The notes under the pieces: generated by a model
Told to the model about the DNA's origin: nothing
Seen by the model: the letters and a program-made list of their open reading frames with translations, nothing else
Database searches by the model: none
Made by a program: the position numbers and the translations under genes
Assembly (NCBI RefSeq): GCF_016793285.1
Contig: NZ_JAEUMO010000095.1
Coordinates: 1 to 48,419, forward strand
DNA: 48,419 nucleotides
Direction: 5' to 3'
Source: Phenylobacterium sp.
Lineage (GTDB): Bacteria > Pseudomonadota > Alphaproteobacteria > Caulobacterales > Caulobacteraceae
In this document: piece by piece, positions 10,314 to 18,936 of the stretch
Layout of the letters: each line of letters opens with the position of its first letter
Position numbering within the stretch: position 1 is the first letter of the stretch

Positions 10314-10502
10314 GTGGCTTCGCCGGGAAAGCGCGCCTTCCTGTTCCGGGCGGCGCCCGAGGTGCTCACCGCGGTCGAGCGGCTGGCCGCCTCGGAACTG
10401 CGCAGCGTCAACGCGCAGATGGAGGTGCTGGTGCGCGAGGCGCTGGCCCGCCGCGGCGTGGTCGTGCGCGCGCCGGCCAAGGGCGGCAAGGGCGAGGGGT
10501 GA
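10314..10502 (+). CDS. Arc/ribbon-helix-helix type small DNA-binding protein
   Basis: A 62-residue protein starting at GTG. KRAFLFRAAPEVLTAVERLA matches the ribbon strand and first helix of Arc-like proteins, and LRSVNAQMEVLVREALARRG matches the turn and second helix. The tail is Lys/Gly-rich. RHH proteins bind palindromic operators as dimers of dimers. As last gene of the SPFH unit it is a likely autoregulator acting at the palindrome at 9182-9197. It lies six bases after the SPFH gene. A role as antitoxin is less likely because no toxin gene is adjacent. Confidence 0.8.
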   Translation: MASPGKRAFLFRAAPEVLTAVERLAASELRSVNAQMEVLVREALARRGVVVRAPAKGGKGEG

Positions 10503-10539
10503 CTTGCCCGCGGCCCGCGAATGGGCCGATGTGGCGCGG

Positions 10540-11454
10540 ATGAAGCCGGAGACGACGCGTGATCCGTCCGAGAGGCGCCGCCGGTGGGCCGCGGTCCTGG
10601 CCGCCATGACCGCGATGGTCTCGGGGCCGGCGGGCGCCGGGCCGGCGACGGTCCAGGCGTACATGGCACAGGCGCAGGCGCCGCCCGACGCGCGCATCCC
10701 CTATGGAGCGGCGCAGGCCCAGGTGGTCGAGCTTTTCCGGCCGAAGGGCCAAGGGCCGTTCCCGGTCGTCGTCCTGATCCACGGCGGCTGCTTCCTGGCC
10801 GAGTACGAGGGGCTGAAGCAGACCAGCGGCCTTGCCGCCGACCTCGCCGCTCGCGGCTACGCCGTCTGGAATGTCGAATACCGCAGGCTGGGCGAGGCGG
10901 GCGCCGGCTACCCCGGGACGTTCGAGGACGTCGCCACCGCGGTCGATCGCATCCGGACCGAGGCGGCGACCTACGGCCTCGATCCGAGCCGCGTCGTGGC
11001 GGTCGGTCACTCGGCGGGCGGGCACCTGGCGCTGTGGGCGGCGTCGCGGGCGAAGCTGCCCAGGACCAGCCCGCTGTGGCGCGCCGATCCGCTGCCGATC
11101 GAAGGCGTCGTCAGCCTGGGCGGCATCGGCGACCTCTACACGCACGCCGGGGTCTTCTCGGGGGCCTGCGGGCCGACACTGGTCCGGGTCGCGCCGCCCA
11201 GGACCTACGGCGAGACCTCGCCCGCCGCGCTGCTGCCGACCGGCGTGCCCGTGACCATGATCCACGGCGAGTTCGACCATGTGATGCCGCCCGACACCGG
11301 CCGGGCCTACGCGGCGCAGGTCCGCGCCGCGGGCGACAGGGCCGAGGCGATCGAGATCGAGGGCGCGGGGCACTTCGACCCGGTCATGCCGACGAGCGAG
11401 GCCTGGAAAACGGTCGTGGTCCCGGCCATCGTCCGCGCCTTCGGCGCGCGCTGA
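10540..11454 (+). CDS. Exported alpha/beta hydrolase (BD-FAE/carboxylesterase-like)
   Basis: About 304 residues with an arginine-rich signal peptide (DPSERRRRWAAVLAAMTAM then AGA). The hydrolase fold shows the oxyanion motif VLIHGGCF, the nucleophile elbow GHSAGG, the acid region MIHGEFDH and the catalytic histidine in GAGHFDPV. This is the pattern of BD-FAE/hormone-sensitive-lipase-like esterases. The start is uncertain: a TTG at 10504 with a GAGGGG site just upstream would add 12 residues. The gene follows the RHH gene almost without a gap, so it may be read from the same message. The substrate is unknown. Confidence 0.85.
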   Translation: MKPETTRDPSERRRRWAAVLAAMTAMVSGPAGAGPATVQAYMAQAQAPPDARIPYGAAQAQVVELFRPKGQGPFPVVVLIHGGCFLAEYEGLKQTSGLAADLAARGYAVWNVEYRRLGEAGAGYPGTFEDVATAVDRIRTEAATYGLDPSRVVAVGHSAGGHLALWAASRAKLPRTSPLWRADPLPIEGVVSLGGIGDLYTHAGVFSGACGPTLVRVAPPRTYGETSPAALLPTGVPVTMIHGEFDHVMPPDTGRAYAAQVRAAGDRAEAIEIEGAGHFDPVMPTSEAWKTVVVPAIVRAFGAR

Positions 11455-12365
11455 TGCGCCGGCGCCCGCTCGGCCGCACGGGCCTCGAGGTCTCCGAACT
11501 CGGCTTCGGCTGCGCGAGCTGGTGGGGCAAGCCGCGGTTCGAGGAGCGCGCGGCGCTGGGGCTCGTCCACGAGGCCATCGACCTCGGGATCACCCTGTTC
11601 GACACCGGCGCCAGCTACTCCGCCGGCGAGGCGGAACCGCGCCTGGGGCGGGCGCTGAAGGGCCGCGACGCGTCGGACCTTGTCGTCGCGACCAAGGCCG
11701 GCACCTTCCACGCCGGCGGCGGCCGCATCGGCCGCGACATGACCCCGGCCGCCGTCGTCGCCAGCGCCGAGCGCAGCCTGCGCAATCTCGGCCTCGAGAG
11801 CCTGGGCCTCCTGCAACTGCATGGTCCGTCCGCCGCCGAGCTGAACGACGACATGCTGGCGGCGCTGGAGAGCCTGAAGGCGCGGGGCCTCGCCCGCGCC
11901 GTCGGCCTGAACAGTTTCGACCCCGCCGTCATCGACCAGGCCCTCGGCCTCTCGGCCATCGACGTCGTCATGGTCGACTACAACGTCCTGCGGCCCGAGC
12001 GCGAGCCGCTGATCGCGCGCGCCGCGGCGGCCGGGAAGGGCGTCCTGGCCGGCATGCCGCTCGCCATGGGCCACACGCGCCCGCTGCTTGCGCGGCTGAA
12101 GGGGCCGCGGGACCTCTGGTACGCCGCCCGGGCGCTCGCGAACCATCGCGGCGAACTCGCCCGCGGACGCCGCTTCCGCTTCCTGCACGAACTGCCCGAC
12201 ATGACCGGCTCGCAGGCCGCGCTGGCCTACGTCCTCGCCGATCCGCAGGTCAGCGCCGCGGTCTTCGGCGCCACACGAGCCGAACATCTGCGCGAGAACG
12301 CCGCCGCATCCGGCCTGGCGCCCGCCGCCGGACTCATGGCCCGCATCCGCGCCGCGCAGGCCTGA
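11454..12365 (+). CDS. Aldo/keto reductase
   Basis: A 303-residue TIM-barrel NADPH-dependent oxidoreductase. The AKR signature is clear: the N-terminal RPLGRTGLEVSELGFGCASW, the catalytic Asp/Tyr region in LFDTGASYSAGEAE (about residues 48-58), the lysine in VVATKAGTF and the histidine in LLQLHGPS. The C-terminal cofactor segment is present (AAVFGATRAEHLREN). It would reduce a carbonyl substrate; which one is unknown. The start codon overlaps the esterase stop by one base, so the two form a tight pair. Confidence 0.9.
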   Translation: MRRRPLGRTGLEVSELGFGCASWWGKPRFEERAALGLVHEAIDLGITLFDTGASYSAGEAEPRLGRALKGRDASDLVVATKAGTFHAGGGRIGRDMTPAAVVASAERSLRNLGLESLGLLQLHGPSAAELNDDMLAALESLKARGLARAVGLNSFDPAVIDQALGLSAIDVVMVDYNVLRPEREPLIARAAAAGKGVLAGMPLAMGHTRPLLARLKGPRDLWYAARALANHRGELARGRRFRFLHELPDMTGSQAALAYVLADPQVSAAVFGATRAEHLRENAAASGLAPAAGLMARIRAAQA

Positions 12366-12448
12366 CGTCACGTGAGGACTTCCGCTCCCCCGCCGCGGGG
12401 GGCATTCTCCGCGGATAACGGAACAACGATAAGTTAGGGCAGGAGCGT

Positions 12449-14371
12449 ATGCCGGAGACCGTCGCGCAGATCGAAGAGATCCTGAAGGACGCCCACCTCC
12501 CGGCGCTGATGTGCGCCATGGTCCAGATGACGGGCGACGCCGACTGGCTGAGGCCGGAGTGGACGCCGGTCTACAACCCGCTCTCCCGCGGCGACACCGG
12601 CATCCCGGAGGACGAGCAGGCGAAGATCCGCCGGCGCGCCGCCGAGGCGATCCACGCCCATCTCGCCGGCCAGCCGCTGGCCCAGCCGGCGCCGCCCACC
12701 GAGACCATCCGCAGGCAGATGGACTTCGTCGCCGGCGCGGAGATCCCCGAGCAGTACGTCGACTTCCTCGTCGACGAGCTGGTGCTGAAGGGCCGCAGCT
12801 CCAAGGACCCGCACTTCGAGACGCCGAAGCTGCAGGACGCGGCGCGTCGGCTGAAGGTGCTGGTCGTCGGCGCCGGCATGTCGGGTCTGCTGACCGGCAT
12901 CCGCCTGGCCCAGGCCGGCGTTCCCTTCGAGATCGTCGACAAGAACGCCGACGTCGGCGGCACCTGGTTCGAGAACACCTACCCGGGCTGCCGGGTCGAC
13001 AACTCGAACCACATGTACAGCTACTCGTTCGAGCCCAACCACGCCTGGCCGCAGCACTTCTCGCCCCAGCCGGTCCTGCTGGAGTACTTCCGCGGCATCG
13101 CCAGGAAGTACGACCTGAAGAAGCACATCCGCTTCGAGACGCTGGTCGAGACCGTGGCGTGGGACGAGGCCAGGAGCGTCTGGCGCGCCACGCTGAGGGG
13201 CAAGGACGGCAAGACCGAAGTGGTCGAGGCGAACGCCGTCGTGACGGCCGTGGGCCAGCTCAACCGGCCGCGTTTCCCCGACATCGAGGGCATGGGCAGC
13301 TTCGAGGGCCCGGCCTTCCATTCGGCCGAATGGCGCCACGACGTCGACCTGAAAGGCAAGCGCGTCGTCGTGATCGGCACCGGCGCCTCGGCCTACCAGT
13401 TCGTGCCCGAAATCGCGCCGGACGTCGCGAAGCTCACCGTCTTCCAGCGCAACCCGCCCTGGGGATTGCCCGTGCCGCACTACCACGAGGACGTGCCCGA
13501 GGGCATGAAGTGGACGCTCGAGCACGTGCCTTACTACGACAAGTGGTATCGCTTCTGGCTGTTCTGGATGACCACCGAGGGCTTCCTGCCGATGGTCAAG
13601 TCGGACCCGCTGTGGAACGGCGGCCCCGGCGCGGTCAGCGAAATGAACGCGGGGCTGCGCGACATGGCCGTCGCCAGCTTCGCCGCCCAGCTCGCGGAGC
13701 GGCCCGACCTCCTGCCGAAGGTCACCCCCGACTATCCCGTGGGCGGCAAGCGCGCGGTGCTCGACAACGGCGTCTGGCTGGCCGCGCTCAAGCGCGACAA
13801 TGTCGAACTGGTCACGGAGAAGGTCGCGCGGATCACGCCGAAAGGCGTCGTCACGGCCGACGGCCAGGAATATGAAGCCGACGTGCTGATCTACGGCACG
13901 GGCTTCCAGGCCTCGAACTTCCTCTCGTTCCTGAAGATCAAGGGCCGCGGCGGCCAGGACCTGCACGAGGCCTGGGGCGGCGACGCGAAGGCCTACCTGG
14001 GCATCACCCACCCGGGCTTTCCGAACCTCTTCACGATCTACGGGCCGAACACGAACATCGTCGTGAACGGCTCGATCATCTTCTTCTCCGAGTGCGCCGT
14101 CCGCTACATCGTGGGCGCGCTGAAGCTGCTGGCCGAGACCGGCTCGGCGACGATGGAGCCGAAGCAGGCCGTCTACGACGACTTCAACAAGCGGGTCGAC
14201 GAGGCCAACGCCGGCTGGGCCTGGGGCTCGCCGCACGTGTCGAGCTGGTACAAGAACCAGTTCGGCCGCGTCAGCCAGAACTGGCCCTTCGGCCTGATCG
14301 ACTACTGGAAGGCCACCCTGGAGCCGAACCCGGGCGACTTCACGCTCGAGAAAGCCAGGGAAGTCGCCTGA
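12449..14371 (+). CDS. Flavin-containing monooxygenase, Baeyer-Villiger type
   Basis: A 640-residue class B flavoprotein with an N-terminal extension of about 135 residues before the FAD Rossmann motif VLVVGAGMSGLL. The Baeyer-Villiger fingerprint FxGxxxHxxxW is present as FEGPAFHSAEW (about residue 286). It is followed by the NADPH-binding GxGxSA motif in VVVIGTGASAYQ. A C-terminal YGTGFQASNFL completes the pattern. It would insert oxygen into a ketone or cyclic ketone, or oxidise a heteroatom, using NADPH. The long N-terminal part is typical of the subgroup with a DUF4873-like or helical cap. AGGAGC precedes the ATG. It is probably a single gene, convergent with the DUF2891 gene. Confidence 0.92.
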   Translation: MPETVAQIEEILKDAHLPALMCAMVQMTGDADWLRPEWTPVYNPLSRGDTGIPEDEQAKIRRRAAEAIHAHLAGQPLAQPAPPTETIRRQMDFVAGAEIPEQYVDFLVDELVLKGRSSKDPHFETPKLQDAARRLKVLVVGAGMSGLLTGIRLAQAGVPFEIVDKNADVGGTWFENTYPGCRVDNSNHMYSYSFEPNHAWPQHFSPQPVLLEYFRGIARKYDLKKHIRFETLVETVAWDEARSVWRATLRGKDGKTEVVEANAVVTAVGQLNRPRFPDIEGMGSFEGPAFHSAEWRHDVDLKGKRVVVIGTGASAYQFVPEIAPDVAKLTVFQRNPPWGLPVPHYHEDVPEGMKWTLEHVPYYDKWYRFWLFWMTTEGFLPMVKSDPLWNGGPGAVSEMNAGLRDMAVASFAAQLAERPDLLPKVTPDYPVGGKRAVLDNGVWLAALKRDNVELVTEKVARITPKGVVTADGQEYEADVLIYGTGFQASNFLSFLKIKGRGGQDLHEAWGGDAKAYLGITHPGFPNLFTIYGPNTNIVVNGSIIFFSECAVRYIVGALKLLAETGSATMEPKQAVYDDFNKRVDEANAGWAWGSPHVSSWYKNQFGRVSQNWPFGLIDYWKATLEPNPGDFTLEKAREVA

Positions 14372-14386
14372 ATACGACCCCAGCCT

Positions 14387-14416
14387 CGCTCATCCTCGCG
14401 CACGGGGGGATGAGCG
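14387..14416. repeat. Dispersed palindromic repeat, copy B
   Basis: CGCTCATCC...GGATGAGCG with an imperfect centre. It lies between the convergent monooxygenase and DUF2891 genes. It shares its arms with the copies at 2640 and 28154. Confidence 0.65.
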
Positions 14417-14428
14417 TGGAGGTGACGG

Positions 14429-15439
14429 CTATCCCGCCAGCAGCGCCAGCAGCGCGAACGACGCCAGCCAGTGCTCGCCCATGTAGTCGCCGGCGACGTG
14501 GGGCAGGGCGGCGGCGAGGTGCGCGCGGGCCGCGTCCTGCACGATCGGCCGCGCCGGATCGTCCGAGTCCAGTTCGGCGGCGATCTCCCGCCAGCACCAG
14601 GCGCGCGAGAGGTTCAGGCCGTCGAGGTGGGCGATCTTGCCGTCGGAGCGGTCGGTAGGCCGCGCGGGGGTGAACAGGCTGGCGGGCTGGCGCTCGGCGA
14701 GCCTCGGCAGGTAGGCGGCGAGCCACCTGCGGAACTCGGGCGGGGGGAGCAGCCGGCGCAGGCACTCGGCCGTCATCAGCGTGGCCGACAGGAAGTCGTC
14801 CAGCGACGGCTCCCACGCCTGGGCGTCGCGATCCTCCGCGTGCCAGCTCAGCGCCCGGTCGTGGAACAGCTTCAGCAGCGCGTCGTCGCCGCTCGCTCGC
14901 GCGTAGTCGGAGGCCAGCGCGAGGGCGAAGGCCGTCGAGGAATGGACGCCGCTGCGGATGGGGTAGGCGGCGATGGGCAGGAAGTCGCGGAAGCGCCGGG
15001 CGAACACGTCGGCGAGCGGCTGGTGCGTGGCGGCCCAGGGCGCATCGTGCGCCAGCAACTCGGCCTGCAGCTTCAGCAGCCATGCCCAGCCGTAGGGGCG
15101 CTCGAAGCCGCGCGAGGCGGGGCGGGCGGCGTAGGCCGTCTCGGCGGACACGTTCGCCGCGGTGAAGCTCGCGTCGAACAGGGCGCGGATCGCGCCGGCC
15201 TCGGGGATCTCCGGATACAGCCGCAGCACCGTCGCCAGGGTCCAGTAGCCGTGGACGCAGGAATGCCAGTCGAAGCTGCCGAAGTAGATCGGGTGCTGCT
15301 GGCGCGGGCTCTTCACGTCGGCCGGCCCGGTCAGGACCGTGTCCATCTTGTTCGGATACTCGCGGCCGACGTGGCCCAGCGCGATGCGGGCGAACTGCGA
15401 GGCCAGTTCCGGGGTCAGCCGGTCAGAAGGCGAGGACAT
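14429..15439 (-). CDS. DUF2891 family protein
   Basis: A 336-residue soluble protein of the DUF2891 family. Characteristic segments are HPIYFGSFDWHSCVHGYWTL near residue 50, the FERPYGWAWLLKLQAEL region, and HLDGLNLSRAWCWREIA near residue 275. The conserved His/Trp pattern and helical repeats suggest an alpha/alpha-barrel, but no reaction is established. It overlaps the end of the DUF979 gene by 17 bases and is the last gene of the leftward string. In many bacteria DUF2891, DUF969 and DUF979 occur together, and the pair is annotated as a 5-oxoproline transport system. The DUF2891 protein may therefore handle a related substrate, by inference only. Confidence 0.88.
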   Translation of the reverse strand: MSSPSDRLTPELASQFARIALGHVGREYPNKMDTVLTGPADVKSPRQQHPIYFGSFDWHSCVHGYWTLATVLRLYPEIPEAGAIRALFDASFTAANVSAETAYAARPASRGFERPYGWAWLLKLQAELLAHDAPWAATHQPLADVFARRFRDFLPIAAYPIRSGVHSSTAFALALASDYARASGDDALLKLFHDRALSWHAEDRDAQAWEPSLDDFLSATLMTAECLRRLLPPPEFRRWLAAYLPRLAERQPASLFTPARPTDRSDGKIAHLDGLNLSRAWCWREIAAELDSDDPARPIVQDAARAHLAAALPHVAGDYMGEHWLASFALLALLAG

Positions 15440-16373
15440 ACATCAGCACCACATTCGCCACGAGCAGCGGCAGCGCCGTCGGGATCTGCGCCTTGATCAC
15501 CGCACAGCGGTCGGGAAGCTCCAGCAGCGCCGCCGGCACCAGGTTGAAGTTGGCCGCGAGCGGGGTCATCAGCGTTCCGCAGAAGCCCGAGAGCATGCCG
15601 ATGGAGGCCACCACGGCCGGGTCGCCGCCGAACTGCTTCATCAGGATCGGCAGCCCGATGCCCGCGGTCATCACCGGGAAGGCGGCGAAGGCGTTGCCCA
15701 TGATGATCGTGAAGCCCGCCATGCCGAGACAGTAGACCGCCACGGCGGTCAGCCGCGCGTCCATCGGGATGTAGCCGGTCACGAGTTGGCCGATCAGGTC
15801 GCCGACGCCGGCCAGCGCGAACACCGCCCCCAGCGCAGCCAGCATCTGCGGCAGCAGCGCCGCCCAGCCGACCGTGTCCATCAGGCGGCGGCCTTCCTGC
15901 AGCGGGCTCATCGGCGGCTGGCGCAGCAGGATCAGGCCGGTGACGGTGGCCACGACCGCCGCCAGCGCCAGCGAGATCAGCGTCGCCTGCTTGGGATCGA
16001 GCAGCGGGCCGCCCGCGAGTTCGATCGGCTTCAGCACCAGGACGCCGAAGATCACCACCACCGGCAGCACCAGCGCCGGAATGAACAGCCTGCCGCCGAA
16101 CCGCTCGGCCAGGGCCTGGCGCTCCTCCGCCGACGTGGTGGCCGGTTGCCCGCGTCCCAGAAGCCCGAACCCGGCGATCAGCGCCAGGCCCAGGACCAGC
16201 ACGCCGTTGCCGAGGTCGCCCAGCACGTCGCCGGCCAGGAAGCTGGTCGCCACCAGCCCCCAGAACACCGCGTTGCCGAGGCGCTTGCCGTTCGCCCGAT
16301 CCATCGCGCTCAGCACGGCGAACGCGGCGAAGACGAGCCCCGCCAGGACGTAGACGACGCCGATCCTGATCAT
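15423..16373 (-). CDS. DUF979 family membrane protein (putative 5-oxoproline transporter subunit)
   Basis: A 316-residue integral membrane protein with about nine hydrophobic helices, matching the DUF979 family. Typical segments are the helix with IIMGNAFAAFPVMTAGIGLP and the C-terminal FCGTLMTPLAANFNLVPAAL. It pairs with the DUF969 protein upstream, overlapping by four bases (ATGA), so the two are probably made in fixed ratio and form one transporter. The 5-oxoproline assignment comes from family annotation, not from motifs visible here. Confidence 0.87.
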   Translation of the reverse strand: MIRIGVVYVLAGLVFAAFAVLSAMDRANGKRLGNAVFWGLVATSFLAGDVLGDLGNGVLVLGLALIAGFGLLGRGQPATTSAEERQALAERFGGRLFIPALVLPVVVIFGVLVLKPIELAGGPLLDPKQATLISLALAAVVATVTGLILLRQPPMSPLQEGRRLMDTVGWAALLPQMLAALGAVFALAGVGDLIGQLVTGYIPMDARLTAVAVYCLGMAGFTIIMGNAFAAFPVMTAGIGLPILMKQFGGDPAVVASIGMLSGFCGTLMTPLAANFNLVPAALLELPDRCAVIKAQIPTALPLLVANVVLMYVLAF

Positions 16374-17038
16374 GCGACCGCCCTCCGCCGCCGGCCGCGG
16401 TCGAAGAGCAGCAGCCGGGCCGCGTGCAGCAAGAAGGCGACGATCGCGGTGGGGATCGCCCACAGCGACAGGTGGATCGGGTCGATGGTGATCCCGGCCG
16501 TGGCCAGGAAGCCCACCATCAGCAGGATGGAGCCGATGGCGACGAAGATGTCCTCGCCGAAGAACAGGCCCACGTTGTCGGTGGCCGCCGCCATGGCCTT
16601 CACCCGCTGGCGCTCGTCGTCGTCCAGCGTCCCGCCGTGGCTCTCGACCGCGCCCTCGGCCATGGGCGCGACGATCGGGCGGATGCTCTGGGTCTGGCCG
16701 GCGATGGAGGTCAGCCCCAGCGCCGACGTGCCTTGCCGGAACAGCAGGTAGACGATCAGCAGCGGGCCCACCGAGACGCCCCTGAGGCGCAGCATCAGCT
16801 TGCGCGCCTGTTCCTGGATGCCGGCCCGCTCGACCACGCCCACCATCGGCAGGACGAGGTAGGCCACCGTGATGAGGCGGCTGTCGTTGAACGCCTTGCC
16901 GAACGCCTCCAGCACCGCGACCGGCGTCATCCCGGCGGCGAGGCCCGTGACGAACGCGGCGATCACGACCACCAGCAGCGGGTTCAGCCGCACGGCGAAA
17001 CCGACCACCACCGCGGCGACGCCCAGAAGGGTCAGCAT
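16370..17038 (-). CDS. DUF969 family membrane protein (putative 5-oxoproline transporter subunit)
   Basis: A 222-residue membrane protein with about five to six helices. DUF969 hallmarks include VAYLVLPMVGVVERAGIQEQ, GTSALGLTSIAGQTQSIRP and MAAATDNVGLFFGEDIFVA. It is the first half of the DUF969/DUF979 transporter pair. The start at 17038 gives the family N-terminus MLTLLGVAAVVVG. It lies 14 bases after rsmA on the same strand, so the transporter genes appear to be attached to the LPS/ribosome operon. Confidence 0.87.
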   Translation of the reverse strand: MLTLLGVAAVVVGFAVRLNPLLVVVIAAFVTGLAAGMTPVAVLEAFGKAFNDSRLITVAYLVLPMVGVVERAGIQEQARKLMLRLRGVSVGPLLIVYLLFRQGTSALGLTSIAGQTQSIRPIVAPMAEGAVESHGGTLDDDERQRVKAMAAATDNVGLFFGEDIFVAIGSILLMVGFLATAGITIDPIHLSLWAIPTAIVAFLLHAARLLLFDRGRRRRAVA

Positions 17039-17052
17039 CGAGCGTCCTTCAT

Positions 17053-17925
17053 TCAGTCCTTCACTCCGCTGAGCGGCATTGGGTACGGATCCTGGGAAGC
17101 GGACCTGCCTGCAAGCCACGCGTCGGCGAGCGCGAGGAAGCCGTCGACGGAGATCACCTCGGCGCGGGCCGTAGGATCGAGTCCGGCGGCGGCGATCAGC
17201 TCTTCGCCGCCCATCGGCTTCAGGCTGGAGCGCAGCATCTTGCGCCGCTGGCCGAAGGCGGCGGCGGTGATGCGCTGGAGCGCCTCGAGGCGCTCCGGCG
17301 CGGGCCGGTCGGCGCGGGGCTCCAGTCGCACGACCGCGGAGTCGACCTTCGGCGGCGGTGTGAAGGCGCGGGCGGGGGCGTCCAGCACACGCCGCGCCGC
17401 GCAGGTCGCCTGCACGATCACGCCCAGCCGCCCGTAGGCGGCCCCGCCGGGCCCCTCGGTGATACGGTCCGCCACCTCGCGCTGGAACATCAGCGTCAGC
17501 GAGGCCGGCGTCCACGGCCCCGTCAGCCACTTGATGAGGAGCGGCGTGCCGACGTTGTAGGGCAGGTTCGAGACGAGGTGCGCCGGCCGGCCGGCGGCGA
17601 TCTGCGCCTCGTCGGCCTTCAGGGCGTCGCCGAACATCAGCGTCAGGTTCGGCGCGGCGTCGGCCACCTCCTGCAGGAGGGGCCGGAACCGCTCGTCCTT
17701 CTCGACGGCGGTGACCTTCGCGCCGGTCTCCAGCAGCGCGCGGGTCAGGCCGCCGGGCCCCGGTCCGACCTCGATGACATGGTCGCCTTCGCCGACCTCC
17801 GCCAGCCGGGCGATCTTGCGGGTGACGTTGAGGTCGAGCAGGAAGTGCTGGCCGAACGCCTTCTTCGCCCAGAGGCCGTGCGCCTCCAGCGCCTCGCGCA
17901 GGCTGGGGAGGGCCTCCAGGCTCAC
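17053..17925 (-). CDS. rsmA: 16S rRNA dimethyladenosine transferase RsmA (KsgA)
   Basis: A 290-residue Rossmann methyltransferase that dimethylates two adjacent adenosines in helix 45 of 16S rRNA during 30S maturation. Hallmarks are the N-terminal AKKAFGQHFLLDLNVTRKIA, motif I EVGPGPGGLTRAL, the catalytic NLPYN in LVSNLPYNVGTPLL, and the C-terminal AFGQRRKMLRSSLK. Start and stop fit the family. It overlaps pdxA by four bases (ATGA), the usual pdxA-ksgA arrangement. Confidence 0.97.
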   Translation of the reverse strand: MSLEALPSLREALEAHGLWAKKAFGQHFLLDLNVTRKIARLAEVGEGDHVIEVGPGPGGLTRALLETGAKVTAVEKDERFRPLLQEVADAAPNLTLMFGDALKADEAQIAAGRPAHLVSNLPYNVGTPLLIKWLTGPWTPASLTLMFQREVADRITEGPGGAAYGRLGVIVQATCAARRVLDAPARAFTPPPKVDSAVVRLEPRADRPAPERLEALQRITAAAFGQRRKMLRSSLKPMGGEELIAAAGLDPTARAEVISVDGFLALADAWLAGRSASQDPYPMPLSGVKD

Positions 17926-18926
17926 GCGCGGCGCCGGGCGATCTCGTCCGCGAGCCGGATGGCCGCGATCAGGCTGTCGGCGCGCGCGATGCCGCGGCCG
18001 GCGATGTCGAAGGCGGTGCCGTGGTCGGGCGAGGTGCGCACGACGGGCAGGCCGAGCGTCACGTTCACGCCGCCCCAGAAGTCGAGCATCTTCACCGGGA
18101 TCAGCGCCTGGTCGTGATAGAGGCAGAGCGCCGCGTCGTAGGTCGCCCGCACCTCCTGCGGGAACAGCGTGTCGGACGGGTAGGGGCCCCTGGCGTCGAC
18201 GCCGAGGTTCTTCAGCGCCCGGATCGCCGGCTGCACGATCTCAACCTCTTCGCGGCCGATGGCGCCCGACTCGCCCGCGTGCGGGTTCAGGCCCGCCACC
18301 GCGAGCCTGGGCTGCGCGATGCCGAAATCGCGCCGCAGCGCCTGGGCGGTCACGAGGCCGGCGTTGACCACCGCCTCGATGGAAAGCTTGCCCGCCACCT
18401 TCGCCAGCGGCTCATGCACCGTGACCAGCGTCACCCGCAGGTCGGCCGCGGTCAGCATCATGATCGGGCCGCGCGCCCCGTCGTAGGCGGTCGCCGCGGT
18501 CAGCTCGCCGAGGAACTCGGTATGACCGGGAAACCTGAAGCCCGCCTCGTAGAGCGGCGCCTTGGCGATCGGGGCGGTCACGACCCCGGCCACCGTCCGC
18601 GAGAGCGCCAGCCCCACGGCCGTCTCGATCCACTGGACGATGCTGCCGGCGGCGCCGGGCGACGGCCGCCCCGCCACGACGGGCGCCTTCAGCGGCAGGT
18701 CCAGGACGGGGATGGCTCCGCCGAAGTCCGCGCGCACGTCCTCGGGGGAGGAGATCTTCCGCACCAGGCTCGCCGCCGACGTCGGCGCCGAGGCGATCGC
18801 CGCGGCGTCGCCGACCACGAAGAAGGCCGGCCCCGTGTCCTTCAGGGCCCGCCACGCCTTGACGACGATCTCGGGGCCGATGCCGGCCGGGTCGCCGAGG
18901 GAGAGCGCGAGGGGCCCCAAGGTCAC
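17922..18926 (-). CDS. pdxA: 4-hydroxythreonine-4-phosphate dehydrogenase PdxA
   Basis: A 334-residue metal- and NAD-dependent enzyme of the DXP-dependent vitamin B6 pathway. It oxidises 4-phosphohydroxy-threonine on the way to pyridoxine phosphate. Family segments are LSLGDPAGIGPEIVVKAW, PGHTEFLGELT, GLNPHAGESGAIGREE and CLYHDQALIPVKML. The start is GTG at 18926. It lies 10 bases after surA and overlaps rsmA, giving the conserved surA-pdxA-rsmA order. Confidence 0.97.
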   Translation of the reverse strand: MTLGPLALSLGDPAGIGPEIVVKAWRALKDTGPAFFVVGDAAAIASAPTSAASLVRKISSPEDVRADFGGAIPVLDLPLKAPVVAGRPSPGAAGSIVQWIETAVGLALSRTVAGVVTAPIAKAPLYEAGFRFPGHTEFLGELTAATAYDGARGPIMMLTAADLRVTLVTVHEPLAKVAGKLSIEAVVNAGLVTAQALRRDFGIAQPRLAVAGLNPHAGESGAIGREEVEIVQPAIRALKNLGVDARGPYPSDTLFPQEVRATYDAALCLYHDQALIPVKMLDFWGGVNVTLGLPVVRTSPDHGTAFDIAGRGIARADSLIAAIRLADEIARRRA

Positions 18927-18936
18927 AAGGCCCGCG

